Positions 5,214 to 13,115 of a stretch of DNA of 16,830 nt are shown one piece after another; the stretch's first letter is position 1; each line of letters begins with the position of its first letter. The notes under the pieces were generated by a model, which did no database searches, was not told the DNA's origin, and worked only from the letters and a program-made list of their open reading frames with translations. A program made the position numbers and the translations under genes. The DNA is from SZAS-103 sp038323475 (GTDB lineage: Bacteria > Pseudomonadota > Gammaproteobacteria > Xanthomonadales > Xanthomonadaceae), in contig JBBQHA010000069.1 in assembly GCA_038323475.1 (NCBI GenBank), positions 1 through 16,830 on the forward strand, in the 5' to 3' direction.

Positions 5214-7835
5214 GTGTCCGCGCCCGAAGATGCTGGTTCGATGGATGCATCGCTCGACGACGCGGGCTGGGCGAACGCCGCGCGCACCCGGCTTGCCGAA
5301 AGCGATAGCCAGCGCACCGCGCGTTTCGATGCCGGCGAATCGGTGGGAAAACTGTTGCGCGCGCGCACGGCGTCGGTCGACGCGGTCGTGCTCGATGCGT
5401 GGTCGCGCGCTTGTGGGCCCCTCGGCGCCGCCGGCCGGGATGGACTGAGCCTGTTCGCAACCGGCGGCTATGCACGCCAGGAACTGTTTCCGTGTTCGGA
5501 CGTGGACCTGTTGGTGCTTGCGGTCGAAGCGCCGATGGGCGCGCAGCAGGACGCGCTCTCGCGCTTCTTCGCGCTGTTGTGGGATGCAGGGCTGAAGACC
5601 GGCCACGCGGTGCGCACGCCCGCCGAATGCACGGCCGCCGCCGCGGCCGACATCACCGTGCTGACCGCGATGATGGAAGCGCGGTTGCTGGATGGCGACC
5701 CGGCCACGCTGCAGCGCCTGCGCGCGGCGATCGCACCACCAGCGGTATGGCCTGCGGCGGCTTATTTCGCCGGCAAGCGCGACGAACAGCGGCGCCGCCA
5801 CGCGCGGTTCAACGACACCGCCTACAACCTCGAACCGAACATCAAGGACGGGCCCGGCGGGCTGCGCGACTTGCAGACGTTGTGCTGGATGGCGCAACGC
5901 GTTTCGGGTGCGTCCGGACTTGCCGAGCTCGTCCCGCTGGGCCAACTCGGCGAGGACGAGAACGCGGCGCTCGAACGCGAAGGGCGCGCGCTTGCGCGGC
6001 TTCGCTATGCGCTGCACCTGGTCGCCGGGCGTGCCGAGGAACGCTTGCTGTTCGATCACCAGAAAACCCTCGCGGCTCGGCTCGGGTACGTGGACGAGCG
6101 CCGCGACAACCTCGCGGTCGAACAATTGATGCAGGGTTTCTTCCGCAGCGCCGCGCTGGTGTTGCGGATCAACGAACGCCTGCTGCAACGCTTCGAGGAG
6201 CAGCTCGAAGGCCGCGCCGACCCGGTCCCGTTGCAGGAAGGATTCGTCGCACTGCACGGCTACCTCGCGTTCGCCGATGCCGCGGCGCCGGATGCCGAAA
6301 CCTGCATGGCCCTGTTCGCCGTATGGGCCGCGCATCCGCAGTTGCGCGGACTGCATTCGAATTCCGCGCGCAAGCTTGCCGAGTCGTTGTCGCGTATTCC
6401 GCCCTATGAAAAGGCGTCGCCGCAATTGCGCGCGCAATTCGTCGCGTTGTTGCGCCGACCCGACGCTGTCGCCACGCTTACCCGGATGGCGCGGCTCGGC
6501 GTGCTGTCGCGCTACCTGCCGAGCTTCGGGAAGGTCTCCGGCCGCATGCAGTACGACCTGTTCCATGTGTTCACCGTGGACCAGCACACGCTGACCGTTC
6601 TGCGCCACATGGATGGTTTCGGGAGCGGCGCCGAGGCCGAGCGTTTCGTCCACGCGCAGTCCGTGTGGCCGCGCCTGCGCAAGCCCGAACTGCTGTTGCT
6701 CGCCGGACTCTTCCACGATATCGCCAAGGGCCGTGGCGGCGACCATGCCGCGCTCGGCGCCGACGACGCGCAGGATTTCTGCGCTGCGCACGGACTGCCC
6801 GATGCGGACACCGATCTCGTCGCATGGCTGGTGCGCGAGCATCTGGTGATGTCGGTCACCGGGCAGAAGCAGGACATCGCCGACCCAGCGGTGATCAACC
6901 GATTCGCCGAACGCGTGGCCGACCGCGAGCGCCTCGACTTCCTGTACCTGCTGACCTGCGCCGACATCGCCGGCACCAGCCCGAAATTGTGGAATGCATG
7001 GAAAGACAGGTTGTTCGCGGACCTGTACACGGCAACGCGCTTCGCATTGCGCCGCGGCCTCGAACATCCGGTCCATGCCGCCGAACGCATCGCCGAGACG
7101 CGCGCAGACGCGCTCGCGTTGTTGCGCGTGGAGGGCTGCGACGTGGCGGCGATCGAGCAGGTCTGGCAGCGCTTGCCGGACGAAGTCTTCCTGCGCTACC
7201 GCGCGTCGCAGGTCGCATGGCAGACCGCCGCGATCATCGCCCACGCGGACGCCGGCGATGCGCTGATCGCGGTGCGTGCGCTCGGCACGTCCGGTTTGCT
7301 GGAAGTATTCGTGCATGCGCGCGATCGCGATGGCTTGTTCGCGGCGGCCGTCGCCACGCTCGACCGGCTCGGCCTCGGCATCCTCGAGGCGCGCGCGCTG
7401 GCCACGCGCGACGGCCGCGTGATCGACAGTTTCCAGGTGCTGCCGACCCAGCCCGAACGCGCGCCGACGATCGGGCAGGTGGTGGAATCGCTGCATGCCG
7501 CGCTGCAGAATCCGGACGCGGTGCGACCGACCCGGCGCGCGCTGCCGAGCAGGTTGCGCCACTTCAACATCGCGCCGCGGGTCGAGTTCTCCGATGCCGG
7601 CGCGCTCACGCGCATGACCCTGGTCGCCGGCGACCGCCCCGGATTGCTCGCCGATGTCGCGCAGGTGCTTCGCGCGCAACGCCTGCGCGTGCATGATGCG
7701 CGGATCGCGACGTTCGGCGAACGGGTCGAGGATTTCTTCCTGATCAGCGACGACCGCGATACCGCACTGGACCCGGCGCAGCAGGACGCCCTGCGCGTCG
7801 CATTGATCGCAACCGTTGAAATGGAGAACGCATGA
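5214..7835 (+). CDS. glnD: Bifunctional uridylyltransferase/uridylyl-removing enzyme GlnD
   Basis: GlnD senses glutamine and adds or removes UMP on PII proteins, thereby setting nitrogen control. From the GTG at 5214 the product has 873 residues (E. coli 890). Domains: nucleotidyltransferase with GGYAR at 84 and SDVDLL with D96 and D98; HD domain with FHDIAKGRGGDHA around H501-D502; two C-terminal ACT domains from about 696 (LEVFVHARDRDG) and 798 (LTRMTLVAGDRPG). The start is uncertain. GTG 5214 has GGAG 6 nt upstream. GTG 5178 would overlap the map stop as GTGA, and ATG 5241 lacks a Shine-Dalgarno. The end overlaps dapD by ATGA, which suggests coupled translation. Confidence 0.95.
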   Translation: MSAPEDAGSMDASLDDAGWANAARTRLAESDSQRTARFDAGESVGKLLRARTASVDAVVLDAWSRACGPLGAAGRDGLSLFATGGYARQELFPCSDVDLLVLAVEAPMGAQQDALSRFFALLWDAGLKTGHAVRTPAECTAAAAADITVLTAMMEARLLDGDPATLQRLRAAIAPPAVWPAAAYFAGKRDEQRRRHARFNDTAYNLEPNIKDGPGGLRDLQTLCWMAQRVSGASGLAELVPLGQLGEDENAALEREGRALARLRYALHLVAGRAEERLLFDHQKTLAARLGYVDERRDNLAVEQLMQGFFRSAALVLRINERLLQRFEEQLEGRADPVPLQEGFVALHGYLAFADAAAPDAETCMALFAVWAAHPQLRGLHSNSARKLAESLSRIPPYEKASPQLRAQFVALLRRPDAVATLTRMARLGVLSRYLPSFGKVSGRMQYDLFHVFTVDQHTLTVLRHMDGFGSGAEAERFVHAQSVWPRLRKPELLLLAGLFHDIAKGRGGDHAALGADDAQDFCAAHGLPDADTDLVAWLVREHLVMSVTGQKQDIADPAVINRFAERVADRERLDFLYLLTCADIAGTSPKLWNAWKDRLFADLYTATRFALRRGLEHPVHAAERIAETRADALALLRVEGCDVAAIEQVWQRLPDEVFLRYRASQVAWQTAAIIAHADAGDALIAVRALGTSGLLEVFVHARDRDGLFAAAVATLDRLGLGILEARALATRDGRVIDSFQVLPTQPERAPTIGQVVESLHAALQNPDAVRPTRRALPSRLRHFNIAPRVEFSDAGALTRMTLVAGDRPGLLADVAQVLRAQRLRVHDARIATFGERVEDFFLISDDRDTALDPAQQDALRVALIATVEMENA

Positions 7836-8665
7836 ACCACGATGCATTGCGCACGTTGATCGACGATGCATGGGAGCGCCGCGATGCGTTGACCGCGACC
7901 GAAGTCGAGCAGTCGTTGCGTCCCGCGATCGAACATGTGATCGCACAACTCGAAGCCGGGGCATTGCGCGTCGCCGAGCCGTCGGCCGCCGGCTGGATCG
8001 TCAACCAGTGGTTGAAGAAGGCAGTGCTGCTGTATTTCCGCGTCAGCGCGAACGTCGTCCAGCAGGCATCGCCGGCGCCGTACTGGGACAAGATCCCGCA
8101 ACGTTTCGAGGGTTTCGACGCCGATGCGTTCCGTGCGCTCGGCGTGCGCGTCGTGCCCGGTGCGGTCGTGCGCCGCGGTGCGCATCTGGGTCGCGACGTC
8201 GTGCTGTTGCCGAGCTTCGTGAACATCGGCGCGCACGTCGGCGCCGGCACGATGGTGGATACCTGGGCGACGGTCGGTTCGTGCGCGCAGATCGGTGCGC
8301 GCTGCCACCTGTCCGGCGGCGCCGGCATCGGCGGCGTGCTCGAGCCGTTGCAGGCCGCGCCGACGATCATCGAGGACGACTGCTTCATCGGTGCGCGCTC
8401 GGAAGTCGTCGAAGGCGTGATCGTCGAACGCGGCAGCGTGATCGGCATGGGCGTGTTCATCGGCCAGTCCACGCGCATCTACGACCGCGCGACGAAGACG
8501 ATTTCGTATGGGCGTGTTCCGGCCGGAAGCGTCGTGGTGTCGGGTTCGTTGCCTGCTGCCGATGGATCGCACTCGCTTTATTGCGCGGTGATCGTCAAGC
8601 AGGTCGACGAGAGGACGCGATCCAAGACCTCGGTCAACGAGTTGTTGCGCGGGGCCGCGGAATGA
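7832..8665 (+). CDS. dapD: 2,3,4,5-tetrahydropyridine-2,6-dicarboxylate N-succinyltransferase
   Basis: Transfers succinyl from succinyl-CoA to tetrahydrodipicolinate in lysine and diaminopimelate synthesis. The product has 277 residues (E. coli 274): a helical N-terminal domain (to about 95), then hexapeptide repeats of a left-handed beta-helix (about 100-235) with the family segments MVDTWATVGSCAQIG, HLSGGAGIGGVLEP and FIGARSEVVEGV. The ATG overlaps the glnD stop by four bases, with GGAG 5 nt upstream. The map-glnD-dapD order equals that of E. coli. dapE, a later step of the same pathway, lies 1.1 kb downstream. Confidence 0.97.
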   Translation: MNHDALRTLIDDAWERRDALTATEVEQSLRPAIEHVIAQLEAGALRVAEPSAAGWIVNQWLKKAVLLYFRVSANVVQQASPAPYWDKIPQRFEGFDADAFRALGVRVVPGAVVRRGAHLGRDVVLLPSFVNIGAHVGAGTMVDTWATVGSCAQIGARCHLSGGAGIGGVLEPLQAAPTIIEDDCFIGARSEVVEGVIVERGSVIGMGVFIGQSTRIYDRATKTISYGRVPAGSVVVSGSLPAADGSHSLYCAVIVKQVDERTRSKTSVNELLRGAAE

Positions 8666-8713
8666 GCGCAAAGCGCGGCACGTCGGCGCACGACTTCGCC
8701 AGGGCTTGAATCC

Positions 8714-9259
8714 ATGGTCGCGATCTCGTCGCCGAACACCTTTGTTGGCAAGTGGGCCTTGTCCATCGTGTGGCTTGGTTCCTGGTCGGCGCTCGGTGTG
8801 ATCGCCCTCGTCCGGGCCCTGAACGAGCCCGATGGCCTGTGGACGATGGGTCCAATCCTTGCGGGCATCCTCGCGATGCTGCTGTTCGGGTACTTCGCGT
8901 CCTCTTCGTTCGACTGGGCCCTCGCGGACGAAGTGCTCGACTACGGCACATATCTGCGAGTGCGGAGGGGAGCGAAGTGGGAACAAGTCGACTTTTCCCG
9001 AATTGCAAAGGTCACATGTTCTCTGGGACGGACTCGTGCTTTCCGGGTTGCCCTGCGATTGCGCACGCCATGCGCCTTCGGATCCGTGATTCGCTTCATA
9101 CCACGCATCGACTTCCTGTCCATGTCGCTGTCTCCAGGGGTGAAGTTTGTCGACGACCTCGAGGCGAGGATCGAAGCCGAGCGCAGGCGGACGCAGGCAC
9201 CGCGAACAACGCAAGCGACCCAGGCGCCTGGCGCTGGAAGTGGCGGAAACCGGCCATGA
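8714..9259 (+). CDS. Small membrane protein with PH-like domain
   Basis: The product has 181 residues. Two hydrophobic helices (about 13-33 and 45-63) are followed by a cytoplasmic-type domain reading ADEVLDYGTYLRVRRG at 71-86 and then VDFSRIAKV. This resembles a family of bacterial proteins of unknown function with 'DEVxDxGDxLxVRxGxxEERVxLxNI', which I recall as PH-like. The tail (from about 158) is low-complexity, rich in Arg, Thr, Ala and Gln. AGGG lies 9 nt upstream of the ATG. The gene sits between dapD and yffB on the same strand but has locally lower GC (53% in 9001-9060 by count), so it may be an insertion. Function is unknown. Confidence 0.7.
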   Translation: MVAISSPNTFVGKWALSIVWLGSWSALGVIALVRALNEPDGLWTMGPILAGILAMLLFGYFASSSFDWALADEVLDYGTYLRVRRGAKWEQVDFSRIAKVTCSLGRTRAFRVALRLRTPCAFGSVIRFIPRIDFLSMSLSPGVKFVDDLEARIEAERRRTQAPRTTQATQAPGAGSGGNRP

Positions 9260-9290
9260 TGCAAACATGCTAACTAGAGTTCGCAACGAC

Positions 9291-9644
9291 ATGACGACGG
9301 TCTACGGCCTTGCCAATTGCGACACCTGCAAGAAGGCGCGCAACTGGCTCACGCGCTTCGGCGTCGCGCATGTCTTCGTTGACTACCGCGACCACCGCGT
9401 TCCCGCCGACATCCTGAAGGACTGGGCGAAGCAACTCGGCGGCTGGGACAAGCTGGTGAACCGCGCATCGACCACATGGCGCACGTTGCCCGAAGCGCGC
9501 AAGACGCCGCAAAGCGATCCCGAATGGACGCTGCTGATCAAGGAATACCCGCAACTTGTCAAACGCCCGGTCGTGGTGCCGGACGATGGCGCGGTGTCGG
9601 TCGGTTTCACCGACAAGTCTTTCAAGACGCGCTTCGGTAAATAG
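9291..9644 (+). CDS. yffB: ArsC/Spx-family thioredoxin-fold protein (YffB-like)
   Basis: The product has 117 residues. It starts MTTVYGLANCDTCKKARNWL and carries NRASTTWR and KRPV, matching E. coli YffB, a small ArsC-related protein encoded directly upstream of dapE there as well. Cys10 is the conserved cysteine; Cys13 makes a CxxC pair that E. coli YffB (CDTIK) lacks. Arsenate reduction is not implied; the YffB group is thought to act on glutathione-linked or unknown substrates. The frame is open back to 9147, but homology begins at 9291. ATG 9267 is an alternative adding eight residues. Confidence 0.9.
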   Translation: MTTVYGLANCDTCKKARNWLTRFGVAHVFVDYRDHRVPADILKDWAKQLGGWDKLVNRASTTWRTLPEARKTPQSDPEWTLLIKEYPQLVKRPVVVPDDGAVSVGFTDKSFKTRFGK

Positions 9645-9649
9645 AACGT

Positions 9650-9674
9650 GTCACCCCGAGCGAAGCGAGGGATG
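9650..9674 (+). repeat. Dispersed repeat, copy A (degenerate)
   Basis: GTCACCCCGAGCGAAGCGAG followed by GGATG is a partial copy of the short element whose best copy is at 11242-11267. It begins five bases after the yffB stop. Confidence 0.6.
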
Positions 9675-9687
9675 CATGCAAAACCTT

Positions 9688-9758
9688 GTCATCCCGAGCA
9701 CAGCGAGCGATCTATCTGATTCTCGGCCTGACAGATCCCCCGCTCTGCTCGGGATGAC
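9688..9758. repeat. Dispersed repeat, inverted pair B/C between yffB and dapE
   Basis: Copy B (9688-9713, plus) and copy C (9733-9758, minus) are 26-nt elements that match in inverted orientation at all but three positions, with a 19-nt loop. The GTCAT ends face outwards. Transcribed RNA would form one long hairpin between yffB and dapE, which may stabilise or partly end the upstream transcript; there is no T-tract. Confidence 0.75.
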
Positions 9759-9783
9759 ATCCACCAGATGAGGCAGTGTTTCG

Positions 9784-10929
9784 ATGAGCGCAGTCCAGGA
9801 ACTTACCTTCGAATTGATCCGCCGCGCTTCCGTCACGCCCGACGACGCCGGCTGCCAGGCATTGATCGCCGACCGCCTCGCGCGCGCGGGCTTCCGTTGC
9901 GAGCAGATCGATTTTGGCGCGGTGAAGAATCTGTGGGCAACGCACGGCGACAGTGGCCCCGTGCTGTGCTTCCTCGGCCACACCGATGTGGTGCCGCCGG
10001 GTCCGCGCGAGGCCTGGGCCAGCGCTCCGTTCGAGCCTGAAGAGCGCGATGGTTTCCTGTACGGACGCGGCGCGGCCGACATGAAGAGCGGCGTCGCCGC
10101 GATGGTCTGCGCGCTCGAATCGTTCGTCGCCGCGCATCCGAAGCACGTAGGCGTCGTCGCCCTGCTGCTGACCTCGGACGAGGAGGGCGATGCGATCGAC
10201 GGCGTGCGCCGCGTCGCCGATCATTTCCGCGCGACCGGCCAGCGCATCGATTTCTGCGTGACCGGCGAGCCTTCATCGATCACGCAGCTGGGCGACCTGG
10301 TTCGCGTCGGCAGGCGCGGAACCCTGTCGGCGACGTTGACGGTGCGCGGCGTGCAGGGCCATGTCGCGTATCCGGAGCGTGCGCGCAACCCGATCCACCA
10401 GGCGATGCCCGCGCTCGCTGAACTCACCGCGCGGCGCTGGGACGAAGGCTATGCGCTGGAAACGCCCAATCCCTTTCCGCCAAGCAGCCTGCAGGTATCC
10501 AACATCCACTCCGGCACCGGCGCGAACAACGTGATTCCGGGAACGTGCGACGTCGTCTTCAACTTCCGTTACAACCCGGGCTGGCGCGCGGAAGAACTCG
10601 AGCGCGAAGCGCATGCAATCCTCGATCGGCACGGACTCGAATACGACATCCGCTGGCATCGCGGCGGCGAACCGTTCCTGACCAATGACGGGCGGCTGCG
10701 CAAGGCAGTGCGCGAGGTGCTGCTCGAACGCTGCGGCCGCGTGCCGGAGGAGAGCACGGGCGGCGGTACGTCGGATGCGCGTTTCATCGCGCCACTCGGC
10801 GCCGAGGTGATCGAGTTCGGTCCGGTCAATGCGAGCATCCACAAGGTCGACGAGCGCGTCGCGCTGGACGAACTCGATCGTTTGCCCGCGATCTTCCAGG
10901 CGATCGCGGAACGATTGCTGACGGGCTAG
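9784..10929 (+). CDS. dapE: Succinyl-diaminopimelate desuccinylase
   Basis: A dinuclear zinc M20 peptidase-family enzyme that releases succinate from N-succinyl-L,L-diaminopimelate. The product has 381 residues. Metal and catalytic residues are visible: H66 and D68 in FLGHTDVVPPG, D99 in GRGAADMKSG, the catalytic E133 with E134 in SDEEGD, E162 in TGEPSS and H353 in NASIHKVDE; the GGTSDARF motif is at 327-334. A dimerisation lid domain lies between about 180 and 290. GAGG lies about 10 nt upstream of the ATG. It shares the pathway with dapD and faces the convergent lipoprotein gene. Confidence 0.97.
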   Translation: MSAVQELTFELIRRASVTPDDAGCQALIADRLARAGFRCEQIDFGAVKNLWATHGDSGPVLCFLGHTDVVPPGPREAWASAPFEPEERDGFLYGRGAADMKSGVAAMVCALESFVAAHPKHVGVVALLLTSDEEGDAIDGVRRVADHFRATGQRIDFCVTGEPSSITQLGDLVRVGRRGTLSATLTVRGVQGHVAYPERARNPIHQAMPALAELTARRWDEGYALETPNPFPPSSLQVSNIHSGTGANNVIPGTCDVVFNFRYNPGWRAEELEREAHAILDRHGLEYDIRWHRGGEPFLTNDGRLRKAVREVLLERCGRVPEESTGGGTSDARFIAPLGAEVIEFGPVNASIHKVDERVALDELDRLPAIFQAIAERLLTG

Positions 10930-11018
10930 GCGCGCGTACGGATTGTGTCGCCCTTGCGGCGAATTGATGCGTCACGGCTGGGGTATTGGGGGCGGCTGGC
11001 CCGGTTTTGTCGCTGGCC

Positions 11019-11044
11019 AGATTCCTCGCTGCGCTCGGAATGAC
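11019..11044 (-). repeat. Dispersed repeat, copy D (left flank of tandem array)
   Basis: A minus-strand copy of the 26-nt element, starting AGATTCCTCGCTGCGCTCGG and ending AATGAC. Its GTCAT end faces the tandem array, and its last bases run into the first repeat unit. Confidence 0.75.
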
Positions 11045-11241
11045 AAGACAAGCGGGATGACAAGACAATCGGAATGGCAAGGCACGCGGGATTGCAAGGC
11101 ACGCGGGATGACAAGGCACGCGGAATGGCAAGGCACGCGGGATGGCAAGGCACGCGGGATTGCAAGACACGCGGGATGACAAGGCTCGCGGGATGGCAAG
11201 GCAATCGGAATGGCAAGGCACGCGGGATGACAAGCCAATCG
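11038..11241. repeat. 12-unit, 17-bp tandem repeat (minisatellite)
   Basis: Twelve consecutive 17-bp units fill 204 bp without spacers or gaps. A typical unit is GGATGACAAGGCACGCG. Variation is concentrated at three places: bases 2-6 (GATGA, GATTG, GATGG or AATGG), base 11 (A, G or C) and bases 14-15 (CG, AT or AG). Units 3-5 and 6-9 repeat the order of variants in part, hinting at block duplications. The unit's start equals the end of copy D (GGAATGACAAG). Confidence 0.95.
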
Positions 11242-11267
11242 GTCATCCCGAGCGCAGCGAGGGATCT
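11242..11267 (+). repeat. Dispersed repeat, copy E (right flank of tandem array)
   Basis: The most complete copy of the element, GTCATCCCGAGCGCAGCGAG followed by GGATCT, directly abuts the last tandem unit. It is inverted relative to copy D. Versions of this sequence are widespread in intergenic DNA of many proteobacteria. Confidence 0.8.
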
Positions 11268-11345
11268 CGAGGTTGCCTTGCCAGTCAGTTCCGCCTCGAC
11301 TAGCCAGTCAGCCCAGCCCTCGAATCGACGCGGCCGACCCGATTG

Positions 11346-13043
11346 CTAGTCGCGCTCGCGTTGTTGCAGCGGCGGCAAGCCCTCGCGCTTGCGGATCGCG
11401 TTGCGCCATTCCACTTCGCGGCGTTCCATCACGTGCGCGAGGTTGTCGGACACGCGCTTGCGGAAGCGCGCGCTCATCCGGAACGGCGGCGCGACCTGTG
11501 CGGTCGTCCCGAGTGCGCGCGTCATCAGGTTGAACATCGATGTCACCGAAACCGCAGGCGCCGAGAACACGTCGGTGCGGTTGTTCACATTGCCGTTGTT
11601 GGTCTGCACGAAGAACGGCTCGCTCACGCTGCCGAGGCTGGACAATCCCTGGTAGTCGCCGATGAAAATCCCTTCCGCCCGCGGCGCGGTCAGCAGGTCG
11701 AAAGGCCCGGCGACGGCCGATTCATGCCAGCTGGTACCGTCGGTCGATCGCGCTAGCCAGAGGATCGTCGGCAGCGTGCCGGCGTCGGTCGTGTTGTTGC
11801 GGAAATCGAAGTACGTCACGCTGATCGTGCCGTCGTTGCGGACGTGCACGCTCGGCTCGAATGCCTCGGCGGCGGGATCGCCGTTCACGCGCACCGGCGT
11901 ACTCCAGGTCAGGCCGCCGTCGTTCGAACGCGTCACCGCGATTGCGTCGCGAATGCCGCCACTGAATCGCCCGTCCGCCCATGCCATGAACAAGGCGCCG
12001 GCCGGACTCACCGCCATCTGCGGAAGCGACGAGCCATCGCGCACGGCTGCGCCGCTCTCTGGATCGCGTGCCCCCACTGCCAGCAGGTCGGCGACCTTGA
12101 TCGGTGCGGACCAGTGCAGGCCCTTGTCGGTCGACCGGATGATTGCCGCCTGCGACGTGCTGGTACCGTTGCTCGCGGTGAGGATCAGGGTGAACAGATC
12201 GACCAGCGTTCCGCCGGGAAGCACCACGATCTCGTTGCCGAGAGTCTGGCCGTTGACGCCGGGATCGTAGATCGCGCGCGCGGGCTCCCATGTCGCGCCG
12301 GCATCGGTGCTGCGCGCGAACATCGCGGGCCCGCCGCCGCCGGGAGGCAGCCGATCCCAGACCGCGTAGACCAGGGTCGTGGTGGGGTCGGCAGTGATGG
12401 TTTCCTTGTCGTTGAAGAATGTCGAGCCATCGAGGATCAGCGTCGCCGGATTGCTCCACGTCCTGCCGCCATCGAGCGAACGGCTGGCGAGCACGGCGCT
12501 GTCGGATCCGGATGCCTGGATGCCGCCGTCGAACGATATGGAGATCGCATACGCGATGCCGGTCGGGCCGATCGTCACCCACGGGTCGGACGCACGCGTG
12601 TAGTTGCCGCCGTTGCCGGCATTGCCGCCGGCGCAGCGCGAGAACGGCAGCGGCGTCCTGGTCCAGGTCCTGCCGCCATCGAACGAAGCGGCGCTCATCA
12701 GACCGCGCGCACCGCCGGTGGACCAGCGATCCTGTTGCCAGACGCCTATGATGTTGTTCGTGTTCAGCGGATTGACCGCGACGTAGGGTTCGACTTCCGA
12801 GTTGATGTAGAGCGTGCCGTCCGCGGCGACGCCATCGCAGCCGGCAGTGAACGGCGATGCCGCCGAGACCATGAACAACGGATCGACGATCGGTGGTGGC
12901 GGAGGAATGACCACCGGGGGCGGCACGGGAGGTGGGGCCGTGCTGGAACCGCCGCCGCCACCGCCGCAACCGCTGATTCCCGCAGCGAGGGACAACATCA
13001 GGCCGAGCGCGACCAGGCGCATGACGGAAGGCGACTGTTGCAT
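11346..13043 (-). CDS. Proline-rich lipoprotein with six Asp-box (BNR) repeats
   Basis: Numbering from the ATG at 13043 (565 residues). A hydrophobic signal ends in a lipobox ISGC with Cys26, followed by a glycine run and a proline-rich linker (about 37-51). Six Asp boxes follow: 120-127 SFDGGRTW, 189-196 SLDGGRTW, 245-252 STDAGATW, 304-311 STDKGLHW, 373-380 SNDGGLTW and 433-439 STDGTSW. This is the pattern of a six-bladed sialidase-like propeller. I do not see the FRIP motif of true sialidases, so glycosidase activity is doubtful. The tail (last 45 residues) is Arg-rich and atypical. An upstream ATG at 13103 has GGAG before it and would add 20 residues. Probably co-transcribed after the acylase gene. 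Confidence 0.85.
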   Translation of the reverse strand: MQQSPSVMRLVALGLMLSLAAGISGCGGGGGGSSTAPPPVPPPVVIPPPPPIVDPLFMVSAASPFTAGCDGVAADGTLYINSEVEPYVAVNPLNTNNIIGVWQQDRWSTGGARGLMSAASFDGGRTWTRTPLPFSRCAGGNAGNGGNYTRASDPWVTIGPTGIAYAISISFDGGIQASGSDSAVLASRSLDGGRTWSNPATLILDGSTFFNDKETITADPTTTLVYAVWDRLPPGGGGPAMFARSTDAGATWEPARAIYDPGVNGQTLGNEIVVLPGGTLVDLFTLILTASNGTSTSQAAIIRSTDKGLHWSAPIKVADLLAVGARDPESGAAVRDGSSLPQMAVSPAGALFMAWADGRFSGGIRDAIAVTRSNDGGLTWSTPVRVNGDPAAEAFEPSVHVRNDGTISVTYFDFRNNTTDAGTLPTILWLARSTDGTSWHESAVAGPFDLLTAPRAEGIFIGDYQGLSSLGSVSEPFFVQTNNGNVNNRTDVFSAPAVSVTSMFNLMTRALGTTAQVAPPFRMSARFRKRVSDNLAHVMERREVEWRNAIRKREGLPPLQQRERD

Positions 13044-13115
13044 GGCGTGGCCTGCTCGCGGGATGGACTGTCCGAGATTAGTCCAGTCGACGTGCGCGCG
13101 CATGTGCCGTCTCCA

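Larger units (their letters stand above)
10930..11345. other. Gene-free convergent intergenic region filled by repeats
   Basis: These 416 bases lie between the ends of dapE and the lipoprotein gene. They hold repeat copies D and E and the 17-bp tandem array. Open frames here exist on both strands and in all three minus frames only because a 17-bp unit without stops reads through in every frame. No clear intrinsic terminator with a T-tract is seen for either gene. CCAGTCAG occurs twice near 11281-11300. Confidence 0.75.

Noticed and set aside
4944..7964. Minus-strand ORF of about 1000 codons opposite glnD
   Set aside because: It mirrors the GC-rich glnD gene, is rich in Arg and His without any recognisable domain, and would overlap map and dapD.
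9291..9644. Arsenate reductase function for the YffB-like gene
   Set aside because: Sequence and position next to dapE fit YffB; no ars operon genes are nearby.
11038..11241. Tandem array read as a CRISPR array
   Set aside because: The 17-bp units follow each other without spacers, and unit and repeat are the same sequence; no cas gene is present.
10826..11349. Repetitive ORFs across the tandem array on both strands
   Set aside because: A stop-free 17-bp unit reads open in all three frames (period 51 bases), so these ORFs are a by-product of the repeat and have no start signals.
11346..13043. Calling the Asp-box protein a sialidase
   Set aside because: Asp boxes are structural and occur in many propellers. 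The FRIP motif and a convincing arginine triad are not visible.
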